From: CBDCZY01 sp965224745
Lineage (GTDB): Bacteria; Pseudomonadota; Gammaproteobacteria; Methylococcales; Methylomonadaceae
Reading direction: 5' to 3'
Assembly (NCBI GenBank): GCA_965224745.1
Contig: CBDCZY010000002.1
Location: forward strand, 1,054,001-1,118,000
DNA length: 64,000 nucleotides
A program made the translations under genes and the position numbers. The first letter of the stretch is position 1. Each line of letters begins with the position of its first letter. The notes beneath the pieces were generated by a model. That model made no database searches, was not told where the DNA came from, and saw nothing but the letters and a program-made list of their open reading frames with translations. Of this stretch, positions 46,894 to 56,696 are shown one piece after another.

Positions 46894-48810
46894 ATGACTA
46901 ATACACAAACTCGATCTTCAGCCACCTTATTTCCATTACTATCTCTTCTTACCTTGATAGGCTGCTCTGCCACGCCTAAAAATTACCCCAGTTACCCTTT
47001 ACAGCAAGGCATCAGCAGAGCAGAAAAACTAACCGCCATCGGCAAGTACCGAGAAGCTGCAGTTCTGTATGAGGATTTAGCAACTCAAAAAAACCCCAAA
47101 CAAAACAGCTATCGTTTATTAGCAGCAGAATCGTTAATTTATTCGGGCGACACACAAAATGCCAAAGCCTATTTGGATATGATTAACCTGGCCAGGCTTT
47201 CCAAGCAACAACTGAATAAACTGTATCTGCTTCGCTCTCAGATATATATGAATCGGGGCAACCCCAAACAAGCATTAGCTCAATTAGATCACATCGACAT
47301 CAACTACCTTGCAGCCAGACAAGAAATTTATTTTCATCATTCTAAAGGCCAAGCATTTGCCATGCTTAAAAATCCTTTAGCAAGTGCCAAGGAAAGAATA
47401 CTTAATGACCGTTTGATTGAAGACCCTGGGCTGCGTTTCAATAACCAAAAAAAAATCCTGCTTAGCTTAACTGAAATTCCGGTAAGAAAACCAAAAGAAT
47501 CACCCGGCTTGTCTTATGATGTAACCGCCGGCTGGATTGCTCTCGCAAAACTTTTACCTCAAAATACGATTAACTTTACCCAAAAACAAGAATTACTGAC
47601 AGAATGGCAACAAACTTATCCCGACCACCCCGCCATGCAAGATTTGATAGATCAATATATGGCAGAAGCAAGCCAGCCTTTTGAAGTACCCAATGTAGTC
47701 GCGGTTCTACTGCCAGAAACTGAAGCTTACGCCAGAGCTGCCCTGGCAATAAAACAAGGCATCATGACAGCCTATCTTAATAACCCAGAATTCCAGCCGG
47801 AAATTCAATTCTATGACACTCAGGCCGATGATCCATACGAGATTTATCAACAAGCTTTAGATGATGGCGCTGATCTAATCATTGGCCCTTTAATCAAAGA
47901 AAACATTGAAAGAATAAGTCAGGACCCAAGCTTACAAATTCCAGTTTTGGCACTTAATACCATAAATCAACCTATCCCTGGTAATTTGCTACAATTTGGA
48001 CTTAACCCCATTGATGAAGTCGTTGATGTCGCCAACAAAGCATGGTCTGACGGCCATAGAAAAGCACTGGTGATCGTACCACAAAGCGATCTTGGCGACA
48101 GAGCCGCTAGCTTTTTTGCCGACTACTGGCTAGCATTAGGCGGCACAGTACTTTCATCCCAAGCTTATCCTCCAAAGGATAACGATTACTCTCGACAAAT
48201 AAAGAACCTATTCAACTTATCTGAAAGCACCAACCGCTTTAAACAGCTGAAGCGACTTATACCTTCCCTCAACTTTGAGCCAAGAAAACGCCAGGATGCC
48301 GACTTTATCTTCATGGTTGGGTCACCCAGACAAGCACGACTTTTGCGTCCACAGTTCCAGTTTTATAAAGCCGCCAAACTTCCAATCTATGCCACATCTC
48401 ACAGTTTTAGTGGAAAACCTGATATAAGCAAAGACAGGGACTTAAATGATGTGCTTTTCTGTGATATACCCTGGCTGTTTGGCAAGAACAGGCAGCCTGG
48501 ATTTGATCCCGACCAATTACAGCAAACCTGGCAAGAATTTCCTGAACAATATACAAGGTTATTTGCATTAGGCGTGGATACCTTCAACATGATTCCAAAA
48601 CTTGAAATAATGAGAGAGCAAACCTATTCTGGATTGACTGGCAACTTATCGTTAGATGAAAACAATCAAATAAAACGCAATCTTTATTGTGCAAAATTCC
48701 GACAGGGTACGCCACAAACGATTGGCTTTGCACCTCAACTCGAACTCCCAGAAACACCGGTATTCGAAATACCTTTTGATGAGGAAATTGGTAGCATTAC
48801 TGAACAATAA
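46894..48810 (+). CDS. lpoA: Outer-membrane lipoprotein activator of penicillin-binding protein (LpoA)
   Basis: The ATG at 46894 gives 638 residues with a lipoprotein signal (LLTLIGC, lipidated cysteine near residue 24); the frame extends 28 codons further without support. The N-terminal part has TPR-like helices and the C-terminal half resembles periplasmic binding proteins, as in LppC/LpoA proteins that stimulate PBP1A. Order rsmI, lpoA, yraN, diaA, dolP matches E. coli. Confidence 0.93.
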   Translation: MTNTQTRSSATLFPLLSLLTLIGCSATPKNYPSYPLQQGISRAEKLTAIGKYREAAVLYEDLATQKNPKQNSYRLLAAESLIYSGDTQNAKAYLDMINLARLSKQQLNKLYLLRSQIYMNRGNPKQALAQLDHIDINYLAARQEIYFHHSKGQAFAMLKNPLASAKERILNDRLIEDPGLRFNNQKKILLSLTEIPVRKPKESPGLSYDVTAGWIALAKLLPQNTINFTQKQELLTEWQQTYPDHPAMQDLIDQYMAEASQPFEVPNVVAVLLPETEAYARAALAIKQGIMTAYLNNPEFQPEIQFYDTQADDPYEIYQQALDDGADLIIGPLIKENIERISQDPSLQIPVLALNTINQPIPGNLLQFGLNPIDEVVDVANKAWSDGHRKALVIVPQSDLGDRAASFFADYWLALGGTVLSSQAYPPKDNDYSRQIKNLFNLSESTNRFKQLKRLIPSLNFEPRKRQDADFIFMVGSPRQARLLRPQFQFYKAAKLPIYATSHSFSGKPDISKDRDLNDVLFCDIPWLFGKNRQPGFDPDQLQQTWQEFPEQYTRLFALGVDTFNMIPKLEIMREQTYSGLTGNLSLDENNQIKRNLYCAKFRQGTPQTIGFAPQLELPETPVFEIPFDEEIGSITEQ

Positions 48811-48816
48811 TTTTTT

Positions 48817-49197
48817 GTGAAACCATTAAAGCCGCCGCCATCAATCACGGGACAACATATAGAGGATTTGGCCTCGACACACCTTCAAGAACGCGGGCTG
48901 CATTTATTAGAGCGGAATTTTCGATGTCGACAAGGGGAAATTGATCTCATCATGACTCATGGCGATGTGCTGACATTTATTGAAGTTCGATATCGGAAAA
49001 ACGATTATTATGGAAGTCCACTGGAAAGTGTCACACCACAAAAGCGAGCCAAGATAATTACTACAGCACAATATTACCTGTTGCAAAATCCACAAGCATC
49101 TAACCAACCCATGCGCTTTGATGTGGTTGCAGCCAGTTCAGATGTTCATGGTAATATAAATTTCGATTGGGTACAGGATGCTTTTCAAGAAAATTAA
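48817..49197 (+). CDS. yraN: YraN-family protein (UPF0102)
   Basis: This 126-residue protein has the family's nuclease-like core: LLERNFRCRQGEIDLI and FIEVRYRKN, an E-x-D...E-V-(K/R) arrangement as in Holliday-junction-resolvase-like folds. Its function is not established. The start is GTG, six bases after lpoA. Confidence 0.93.
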   Translation: MKPLKPPPSITGQHIEDLASTHLQERGLHLLERNFRCRQGEIDLIMTHGDVLTFIEVRYRKNDYYGSPLESVTPQKRAKIITTAQYYLLQNPQASNQPMRFDVVAASSDVHGNINFDWVQDAFQEN

Positions 49198-49203
49198 AGA
49201 AAC

Positions 49204-49791
49204 ATGACCGTTCATCAACGCATTATCAACCAATTTACTCAGAGTATTACCACCAAAGAAAACTCGCTGACCCAATTAGGCGTTACTATTGAACAAGCCT
49301 CACAGATAATGGTTGAATCTTTACTCAAAAATTGCAAGATCATGTGCTGTGGAAATGGCGGATCAGCTGGAGATGCCCAACATTTTTCCTCCGAAATGCT
49401 AAACCGCTTCGAACGAGAACGACCTTCCTTGCCTGCGATCGCTCTAACCACCGACACGTCGACCATCACATCAATAGCCAACGATTATCACTTTGATCAA
49501 GTTTTTGCCAAACAACTCAAAGCTCTAGGCCACACCGGCGATGTATTATTAGTATTTACAACCAGCGGCGAGTCAAAAAATATCGTAAAGGCAGTACAGG
49601 CAGCCCAGGATAAAGAAATTTTGGTCATTGCATTAACAGGAAAAACCGGTGGCGCTGTTGCTGGCCTGTTATCAGAAAACGACTTGGAAATTCGTGTACC
49701 TTCAAATGTAACAGCACGAATTCAAGAGGTTCATTTATTAATTACTCATTGCCTTTGCGACCTAATTGACCATCAGCTTTTTGGTGACTAA
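49204..49791 (+). CDS. diaA: SIS-domain protein, DiaA-like with GmhA catalytic residues
   Basis: This 195-residue protein binds phosphosugars. Sequence and context match DiaA, the DnaA initiator-associating protein of E. coli (NRFE.ERPSLPAIAL.TD; CLCDLID..LF). However, Glu64 (HFSSE) and His182 (LLITH) fall where phosphoheptose isomerase GmhA has its catalytic Glu65 and His180; E. coli DiaA has Ser and Asn there. It could therefore be an active sedoheptulose-7-phosphate isomerase, a DnaA partner, or both. It is seven bases after yraN. Confidence 0.88.
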   Translation: MTVHQRIINQFTQSITTKENSLTQLGVTIEQASQIMVESLLKNCKIMCCGNGGSAGDAQHFSSEMLNRFERERPSLPAIALTTDTSTITSIANDYHFDQVFAKQLKALGHTGDVLLVFTTSGESKNIVKAVQAAQDKEILVIALTGKTGGAVAGLLSENDLEIRVPSNVTARIQEVHLLITHCLCDLIDHQLFGD

Positions 49792-50380
49792 TTTGAAATT
49801 CAAACACTTCCTTATACTGCTCTTTGTTATCATGCCCATACTTAATGGTTGTGCCTTTGTCGCTTTAGGCGGTGCTGCCGCGACCGGGGCGGCAATTGTT
49901 CAAGACCGTCGACCTAAAACCTTGATGGCAAACGATGAACGAATTGAAATAAAAGCAAATTTAGAACTCAATGCTTATGATAGTTTGAGAGACAAAACGC
50001 ATTTTAATGTCACATCCTTTAACGGCATAGTATTACTGACCGGCGAGGCACCCAATGAACAGTTAAGAAATAAAATTAGCTCGATCGTACGCATCATCAA
50101 CGGGGTGAAAGTCATTCAGGATCATATCCATGTCATGAAACCTACAAATTATTCTTCACGCAGCAAAGACACTATGATAACTACAAAAGTAAAAAGTGCT
50201 TTGCTGAAAAGCAATAAGTTACCGGGGTTCGATTCAGCGCATATTAAAGTTCTAACGGAGAATCAGCGAGTTTATCTCATGGGGTTGGTCTATCAACCAG
50301 AGGCCGAGGCAGCAACCGAGATTACCCGTCGAGTGAAAGGTGTTAAACAAGTAATAAAGGTCTTTGAGTACATTGAGTAG
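49784..50380 (+). CDS. dolP: BON-domain lipoprotein DolP (YraP)
   Basis: This is an outer-membrane lipoprotein of about 198 residues with lipobox ILNGC and two BON domains (about 65-135 and 145-198) that bind anionic lipids; E. coli DolP supports outer-membrane integrity. GTG at 49784, overlapping the diaA stop, or TTG at 49793 are the likely starts; the frame extends to 49766. Confidence 0.9.
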   Translation: MTNLKFKHFLILLFVIMPILNGCAFVALGGAAATGAAIVQDRRPKTLMANDERIEIKANLELNAYDSLRDKTHFNVTSFNGIVLLTGEAPNEQLRNKISSIVRIINGVKVIQDHIHVMKPTNYSSRSKDTMITTKVKSALLKSNKLPGFDSAHIKVLTENQRVYLMGLVYQPEAEAATEITRRVKGVKQVIKVFEYIE

Positions 50381-51755
50381 CCCTCCACCTCTTCCCAAAG
50401 GTTTCCTGAGCTCAATCAAAGACACTTTTCCTGCTGATGCTTACTATACAGACCCTGCCGATTGCTGGGTTTATGGCTACGATAATAGCCGCATTCATTG
50501 CTTACCTCAACTGGTAGCTTTTGCTTCATCACACGACCAAATCCTAAGTTTGGTTGCAGCCTGTAACGAATATCAAATACCCTTAACTGCGCGCGGCAGA
50601 GGCACTGGCACAACGGGCGCCACCACTCCGGTATTGGGAGGTGCAGTGGTTTCGCTGGAGCGAATGAATCGCATAGTAGAGTTTTCACCAGAAAACCGTT
50701 ACATCACCGTTGAACCAGGGATCACTAACCAAGAGGTTCAAAATGCTGTAGCTGACCAAGGCTTTTTTTGGCCGCCTGACCCTACTAGTGCCGCTTATTG
50801 TAGCGTTGGTGGAAATTTAGCTTATAATTCTGCCGGTCCCAAAGCGGTAAAATACGGCACACCAAGAGAGAACACTCTAGGGCTTCGTTGCATTACTGGT
50901 GCAGGCAAAGAATTACGCCTCGGCGTATTCACCACCAAAGGTGTTGTTGGCTATGATTTAACTCGCCTGATAATTGGCTCGGAAGGCAGTCTCGCTATTA
51001 TCACTGAAGCAACTCTCAAACTAACCCCGCTGGCGGAAAGCAAAAAGACCATGAGAGCAATCTACGCAGATGTTGGCTCAGCGGCTAAAGCAGTCTCGCA
51101 AATAATGGCTCAACCCATCATTCCTTGCGCCCTAGAGTTCATGGACAGCAACGCGATAGAGATGATACGCCAATATTCTAAAGCAGACCTACCCGCCAGC
51201 GCAGGTGCGTTACTGATGATTGAAGTTGATGGACCCCTTATTGCTATAGACGTTGCAGCCGACAAATTGAGCGCTGCGGCGAAAACCGAAGGATTATTGA
51301 ATATCAGCGTAGCAAAAGATGAACAAGAGGTAAAAGCTCTTTGGCAAACCCGCAAAGCTTTATCACCGGCCCTGCGCAAAATAGCTCCTAAAAAAATTAA
51401 CGAAGACGTAGTTGTTCCAGTCACTGAAATACCGACATTAATTGATGGCCTGGATCAAATATCCAAGCAATTTGAAATACCCATTGTCAACTTTGGACAT
51501 GCTGGCAATGGCAATATCCATGTCAATTTACTCTATGACCCCGATAACCCTAAACAAAACCAAAACGCTGAACCCTGTCTTGATGCGGTTTTTAATCTAG
51601 TTCTGAAACTGAAGGGTACTCTTTCCGGTGAACACGGCATAGGGTTGGTAAAAAAAGGCTATCTCAACCGTGAACTGGATCATAACACTTTGGATCTTAT
51701 GGCTAAATTAAAAAACCAGTTTGACCCCAACGGCATTTTAAATCCAGGTAAGTAA
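50364..51755 (+). CDS. FAD-linked oxidase, GlcD/D-lactate dehydrogenase type
   Basis: This 463-residue flavoenzyme oxidises a 2-hydroxyacid. The FAD domain shows TARGRGTGTTGA, PDPTS and IIGSEGSLAIITEA; the C-terminal domain shows NFGHAGNGNIHVN with the catalytic-site histidines and GEHGIGLVKK. Glycolate, D-lactate or another acid are possible substrates. The start is probably TTG at 50364, inside the end of dolP. If the phosphoribulokinase nearby serves carbon fixation, glycolate salvage would be a natural job, but this is inference. Confidence 0.85.
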   Translation: MSTLSSPPPLPKGFLSSIKDTFPADAYYTDPADCWVYGYDNSRIHCLPQLVAFASSHDQILSLVAACNEYQIPLTARGRGTGTTGATTPVLGGAVVSLERMNRIVEFSPENRYITVEPGITNQEVQNAVADQGFFWPPDPTSAAYCSVGGNLAYNSAGPKAVKYGTPRENTLGLRCITGAGKELRLGVFTTKGVVGYDLTRLIIGSEGSLAIITEATLKLTPLAESKKTMRAIYADVGSAAKAVSQIMAQPIIPCALEFMDSNAIEMIRQYSKADLPASAGALLMIEVDGPLIAIDVAADKLSAAAKTEGLLNISVAKDEQEVKALWQTRKALSPALRKIAPKKINEDVVVPVTEIPTLIDGLDQISKQFEIPIVNFGHAGNGNIHVNLLYDPDNPKQNQNAEPCLDAVFNLVLKLKGTLSGEHGIGLVKKGYLNRELDHNTLDLMAKLKNQFDPNGILNPGK

Positions 51756-51866
51756 TCTCTTATTTCCAACGTATCATGGCCCTGCTGAGACCAATAAATC
51801 ATCCCTGACAAAACCTATATGATAACAACACAATAATGCTATGTTGCGAACTGATCGTTAGAATTT

Positions 51867-53429
51867 TCAGTGACGGAAGTGCCTCATATCTGTGAAAACC
51901 ATAGCCATACCATGTTCATCAGCTGCAGCAATTACCTCCTCATCCCGCATTGATCCACCCGGTTGTATTACAGCAGTAACCCCTACTTTAGCGGCAGAAT
52001 CAATGCCATCTCTAAAAGGGAAAAAAGCATCTGATGCCATTACCGACCCGCTAACTTGTAAGCCTTCATCTTCTGCTTTAATGCCAGCAATCCGAGCTGA
52101 ATATACTCGGCTCATTTGACCCGCACCAATACCAATGGTTTGTTGGTCTTTGCAATATACAATGGCATTGGACTTAACAAACTTAGCTACCTTCCAAGCA
52201 AACAACAAATCCATTAATTCTTGCTCAGTGGGGACGCGCTTAGAAACTGTTTTTAGGTCATTTGCTTCGATCATTCCAAGGTCTTTCTCTTGCACCAACA
52301 AGCCACCGGAAATAGTTTTAAGCTCCTGAGTAGCGATCTTGCCTGAACATTGATTGCTTTCATCACAAATCAAAACTCGAATATTCTTTTTAGCAGCCAG
52401 CACATTTTTTGCTTCATCATTAAACCCAGGTGCAATAATGACCTCTACAAACTGGCGATCAATAATTGTTTTTGCAGTCTGTGCATCTACAGTCCCATTA
52501 AAGGCAATAATTCCACCAAACGCCGAGGTTGGATCTGTCTTGTAGGCCCGATCATATGCTTCGTAAAAACTATCACCATAGGCAACTCCGCAAGGGTTTG
52601 CATGTTTGACAATCACGCACGCTGGACGAGAAGTGAAGGCATTAACGCATTCAAACGCGGTATCCGAATCTGCTATGTTGTTGTATGAAAGCTCTTTGCC
52701 TTGAACTTGAGACGCTGCCGCAAGAGTTGCAGCAGCAACATTATATTGCTTGTAAAAGGCGGCTTGTTGATGAGGATTTTCACCATATCGCAAGGTTTGA
52801 CTTAGTTGATAATTTATACTTAAGGATTGTGGAAAGACTTGGCCTTGCTCCTTGGCAAGATACGTGGCAATAGCTGCATCATATTTTGCGGTATGCTGAA
52901 AACATTTCAAAGCAAGTTTAGACCTAGTTTTCTCACTTACATGGTTTAGTCGACTTAATTCTTCCAGCACTAAATCATAATCAAGCGGATCCACAACAAC
53001 CGCAACATGAGTATGATTTTTTGCAGCCGCGCGAATCATAGTGGGCCCCCCAATATCAATATTTTCAATCGCTGTAGCTATTTCACAATCAGGTTTAGCA
53101 ACAGTTTGCTCAAATGGGTATAAATTTACGACAACAAGATCAATACCTTCAATACCGTGTTCAGCCATGACATCATCATCAATTCCTCGACGAGCCAAAA
53201 TACCGCCATGAATTTTAGGATGCAAAGTTTTGATACGGCCCTGCATTATCTCCGGAAAACCCGTGTAATCAGCCACTTCAATAACAGGAATTGCATACTG
53301 CGATAATAATTTCGCCGTTCCACCCGTTGAAATAATTTCAGTTTGTCGCTTTGCTAATGAACGACAAAAATCAACAATTCCAGTTTTATCGGAGACACTT
53401 ATCAGCGCCCTTAATTTTCGAGGTTTCAT
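51867..53429 (-). CDS. purH: Bifunctional purine synthesis protein PurH
   Basis: This 520-residue enzyme catalyses the last two steps of IMP synthesis: AICAR formyltransfer (C-terminal part, CVIVKHANPCGVAYG) and IMP cyclohydrolase (N-terminal part, ISVSDKTGIVDF, ISTGGTA, KTLHPKIHGGIL). Length is typical. It lies after dusB-fis on the same strand, with a gap of 177 bases. Confidence 0.98.
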   Translation of the reverse strand: MKPRKLRALISVSDKTGIVDFCRSLAKRQTEIISTGGTAKLLSQYAIPVIEVADYTGFPEIMQGRIKTLHPKIHGGILARRGIDDDVMAEHGIEGIDLVVVNLYPFEQTVAKPDCEIATAIENIDIGGPTMIRAAAKNHTHVAVVVDPLDYDLVLEELSRLNHVSEKTRSKLALKCFQHTAKYDAAIATYLAKEQGQVFPQSLSINYQLSQTLRYGENPHQQAAFYKQYNVAAATLAAASQVQGKELSYNNIADSDTAFECVNAFTSRPACVIVKHANPCGVAYGDSFYEAYDRAYKTDPTSAFGGIIAFNGTVDAQTAKTIIDRQFVEVIIAPGFNDEAKNVLAAKKNIRVLICDESNQCSGKIATQELKTISGGLLVQEKDLGMIEANDLKTVSKRVPTEQELMDLLFAWKVAKFVKSNAIVYCKDQQTIGIGAGQMSRVYSARIAGIKAEDEGLQVSGSVMASDAFFPFRDGIDSAAKVGVTAVIQPGGSMRDEEVIAAADEHGMAMVFTDMRHFRH

Positions 53430-53606
53430 AAAACATTAAAGAATAATTAGTAATTAGAAATGAATGGCTCAAACTCAAAGTTAAGCCATTTGGCAAATAG
53501 TAAGAAGGTAATTTTACAGTGGGATTAGTGTTTAGGGAATAATCAAACAATAGATATTTTGACAAATAAACTTATCTTACCAAACATTAGTTAACAACAA
53601 TCTACA

Positions 53607-53903
53607 CTAAATTAATTTATGCTGAATTAGTTTCTTTCGCAGAGTGCCTCGGCTTATCCCCAATACCTGGGCTGCTTTAGTTTGATTTTGCTCAACATGT
53701 TGCAATACTACTTCCAACAAAGGTTTCTCGACCTCGCACATTACTAATTCGTAAACATCGGTAACATTGAGACTATTTAGCTGAGTAAGGTAGGCTTCAA
53801 CAGCCTGCCTAGCGCAATTAGCCAAAGAAGCGCCCTGCTGATCCGATTCAATGTAAGATACATCATCCATGAGATCGGCTTTTCTTTGAGTTTGTTGATT
53901 CAT
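53607..53903 (-). CDS. fis: DNA-bending nucleoid protein Fis
   Basis: This 98-residue protein has the C-terminal helix-turn-helix NQTKAAQVLGISRGTLRKKL of Fis, which activates rRNA promoters and bends DNA. The N-terminal beta-hairpin region is less conserved. The gene follows dusB by 31 bases, the well-known dusB-fis operon. Confidence 0.96.
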   Translation of the reverse strand: MNQQTQRKADLMDDVSYIESDQQGASLANCARQAVEAYLTQLNSLNVTDVYELVMCEVEKPLLEVVLQHVEQNQTKAAQVLGISRGTLRKKLIQHKLI

Positions 53904-53934
53904 TTTCCACCCACCTTTGAGTTATTTTATTATT

Positions 53935-54900
53935 CTAGCTAGCAGCAAAAACTTTTTTAACTTCAATGGTTTGTTGAAGAGGAGTTTCCGCCTTATTGAT
54001 CACACCAAGCCACTTGGCAGGTATTTGTCCAACATGAGCCAAGTACCATTTGATATGTTTTCTTCCTATTCTAACACCCATACTGCTCCCATAAAAGTGA
54101 TAAAGGCCCTCTAAATGAGTTAATAAAATAGTTAGAATATCATTCGGCTTTGGAGCGCTTAATAGTTGGCCTGTTTCAAAAAAATACGTCATTTCTTTAA
54201 ATAGCCAGGGCCTACCCTGAGCACCGCGGCCTATCATGATGGCGTCTGCTTGAGTATATTCCAAAACTGCTTTAGCTTGTTGGGGTGTAACAATATCTCC
54301 GTTGGCTATTACTGGGATCTTCACCGCCTGCTTGACCGCTTTTATAGTGTCGTATTCCGCATGGCCAGTAAAGGCGCATTCACGCGTTCTACCGTGTATC
54401 GTCAATGCTGAAATACCAGAATTCTCTGCGATCTGAGCAATTTTTACTGCGTTTCGTTGCGATTTTTCCCATCCGGTACGCATCTTCAATGTCACCGGGA
54501 CATCGACCGCATTAACCACAGAGTCAAGAATTCGTTTTACTAATGCTTCGTTTTTAAGGAGTGACGAACCGGCTGCCACCGAACACACTTTCTTTGCAGG
54601 GCAGCCCATATTGATATCAATAATTTGGGCGCCATACCTAACATTGTGTATTGCCGCATCAGCCATTATCTTGGGATCAGCCCCCAAAATTTGAACAACT
54701 CTTGGTTCTCGCTCTCCTGTATGATCGGCCTTTAATAAAGTGCGTCGATGATGCCTTAGCTGAGGGTTGGTTGAAACCATTTCGGATACTGCCAGCCCAG
54801 CTCCGTATTCTTTACATAATTGACGGAAAGGCCTATCAGTTATCCCTGCCATAGGGGCTAGAAAAAAGTTGTATTGTAAACTCACCGAACCAATTTGCAT
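53935..54900 (-). CDS. dusB: tRNA-dihydrouridine synthase DusB
   Basis: This 321-residue FMN enzyme reduces uridines in tRNA. The start LAPMAGITDRPFRQLC, the catalytic cysteine in INMGCPAKKVC, the TLKMRTGW and HGRTR blocks and IMIGRGAQGRPW are present. It is the first gene of the fis operon. Confidence 0.97.
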   Translation of the reverse strand: MQIGSVSLQYNFFLAPMAGITDRPFRQLCKEYGAGLAVSEMVSTNPQLRHHRRTLLKADHTGEREPRVVQILGADPKIMADAAIHNVRYGAQIIDINMGCPAKKVCSVAAGSSLLKNEALVKRILDSVVNAVDVPVTLKMRTGWEKSQRNAVKIAQIAENSGISALTIHGRTRECAFTGHAEYDTIKAVKQAVKIPVIANGDIVTPQQAKAVLEYTQADAIMIGRGAQGRPWLFKEMTYFFETGQLLSAPKPNDILTILLTHLEGLYHFYGSSMGVRIGRKHIKWYLAHVGQIPAKWLGVINKAETPLQQTIEVKKVFAAS

Positions 54901-55348
54901 TTCTCACCTTAAATGTTCTTGGAACCCTTGTGTAACGAAAGAGAACTAATCCATTATTCTTATATAAAAATACCGCTTGAAAAACTTAGCTGCGATTGGC
55001 AACATAATTTATCAAATTTTATTTTCGAGAGGAAAAATCTTACAGTATAGAAAAGGATTCTACAATTGATTTTTATGCCGAATAATGACTGCTTTTTTAT
55101 TCATCTTGAACTCATTTTCGTTCAGTTATAAAAATAATTACGCACTTTACTATACAAATCCAGAACCCGTAAATTTAATAACGGTTATGCTCAAGCCGTG
55201 TGACGGAGAAATAAATAGGACATGAAATCCCCGGAGTTCAAAAGGTTATTTTGTTCTATTATTTTTGGATTAACCAATTCATAAAAAAAGATCGAACCGA
55301 CTTGAATATATTGGCAAAAACGATATTATTGAGCCTATTATAATAGTT
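54901..55348. other. Intergenic region between dusB and the inverted-repeat element
   Basis: AT-rich, with no gene that I can support. A 19-codon frame from ATG 55222 has only a weak ribosome site. The part next to 54901 should contain the dusB-fis promoter. Confidence 0.4.
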
Positions 55349-55509
55349 AGGAGCGAGGATTTAATAATATCCGGAAGTTTGGCGCAGGATTTTTGTTCGT
55401 ATTCAAGGCGTAGAAACAGGCGCATAGCACGCTACGCAACTGTTTCTACAACGTGAAAGACGGACAAAAAGACAAGTCAAGATGCGGATATTATTAAATC
55501 CTCGCTCCT
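55349..55509. repeat. 161-bp inverted-repeat (MITE-like) element
   Basis: The ends are 25-bp perfect inverted repeats (55349-55373 and 55485-55509, beginning AGGAGCGAGGATTTAATAAT). The interior continues as an imperfect palindrome: TAGAAACAG and its complement CTGTTTCTA, and GATTTTTGTTCG against CGGACAAAAAGAC. The whole element could form one long hairpin. It has no coding capacity, so it resembles a miniature inverted-repeat element or a large REP-like palindrome. It lies 45 bases before the phosphoribulokinase start. Confidence 0.8.
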
Positions 55510-55554
55510 TAGCTTGTTCTTTTGAGAACAGCATTGATTAAAAAAGGTTTTAAT

Positions 55555-56445
55555 GTGTCAAATAAGCACCCTATCATGTCTATAACTGGCTCTTCCAGTT
55601 TAGGCACTACAACCGTAAAAAACGCTTTTGAAAATATCTTCGCTCGTCTTGAGCTAAACCCAATTATGATTCAAGGCGATAGTTTTCACCGTTTTGAACG
55701 CGTGGAAATGAGACAAAGAATAGATCGTGCTGAACGAGAAGGGCGCAATTTCAGCCACTTTTCAGCAGATGCGAATGATCTTGAAGCACTGGAAGAACTC
55801 TTTAAGCAATACGGAGAGGAAGGTTCTGGCAAATTTAGACGTTACCTTCATACCATTGAGGACGGTAAAGCGTTTGACCAACAACCAGGAACATTTACCC
55901 CGTGGCATACTATTCCAGAACACACTGACCTTCTGTTTTACGAAGGCTTACATGGGGCAGTTGTCACGAAAAATGTCGACATTGCAAAGCAGGTTGATCT
56001 TCTTATTGGTGTAGTCCCAATTATTAACTTGGAGTGGTTACAAAAAATTCACAGAGATACCGCAGAGCGAGATGTTAAACCTGAAGATGTTACTCATGCA
56101 ATCATGCGACGAATGCACGATTATATAAATATCGTAACACCACAGTTTTCTAAGACAGACATCAATTTTCAACGCGTACCGACTGTAGACACTTCTGACC
56201 CATTCCGCACTCAAACCGTTCCTGATCCCGACGAAACCCTGGTAGTAATACATTTTAGAGAGCCAAGAAAGTTTAATACCGACTTTCCTTACTTACTATC
56301 AATGTTGCAGAATTCTTTTATGTCACGAAGAGATACCATTGTGGTTCCTGGCGGCAAAATGGGCTTAGCTATGGAAATAATCTTTATGCCAATAATTGAA
56401 AAGCTTATGTCCCAACGAGGCTACAAAAAATACATAACTCATTAA
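55555..56445 (+). CDS. prkB: Phosphoribulokinase-family protein
   Basis: This 296-residue kinase phosphorylates ribulose-5-phosphate in its known members. I choose the GTG at 55555 (SNKHPIMSITGSSSLGTTT), the standard start, with AAGG upstream; the frame extends to 55522. The P-loop, GDSFHRFERVEMR, FYEGLHGAVVT and FQRVPTVDTSDPF blocks are intact and length fits the octameric bacterial class. Both Calvin-cycle enzymes and the PrkB proteins of non-autotrophs such as E. coli look like this, and no Rubisco gene is in the window, so autotrophy is not shown. Confidence 0.92.
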   Translation: MSNKHPIMSITGSSSLGTTTVKNAFENIFARLELNPIMIQGDSFHRFERVEMRQRIDRAEREGRNFSHFSADANDLEALEELFKQYGEEGSGKFRRYLHTIEDGKAFDQQPGTFTPWHTIPEHTDLLFYEGLHGAVVTKNVDIAKQVDLLIGVVPIINLEWLQKIHRDTAERDVKPEDVTHAIMRRMHDYINIVTPQFSKTDINFQRVPTVDTSDPFRTQTVPDPDETLVVIHFREPRKFNTDFPYLLSMLQNSFMSRRDTIVVPGGKMGLAMEIIFMPIIEKLMSQRGYKKYITH

Positions 56446-56696
56446 AACCTAAAAAGTCGCACTCGGCTTAATCGCTCAACAAATTTAGCTTCCTGAGATG
56501 TTTCAATGTTAACTGATGTAATCATGTGAAGTTGCTTTCTACAGCTATATAATATGGTGAATTGACACACCAACGACTTACGAGGACAATCTAACTGTAA
56601 ACTGATAGTTTTTTCAATAATATTGCTCAATTTCAAGATTGATACTCACACCATAATAATAATTGAAGCGCATCAGATTTATCAGGGGATAGGAAA

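Noticed and set aside
55222..55281. Possible 19-codon gene MKSPEFKRLF...
   Set aside because: Weak ribosome site and no family resemblance; too little evidence for a gene.
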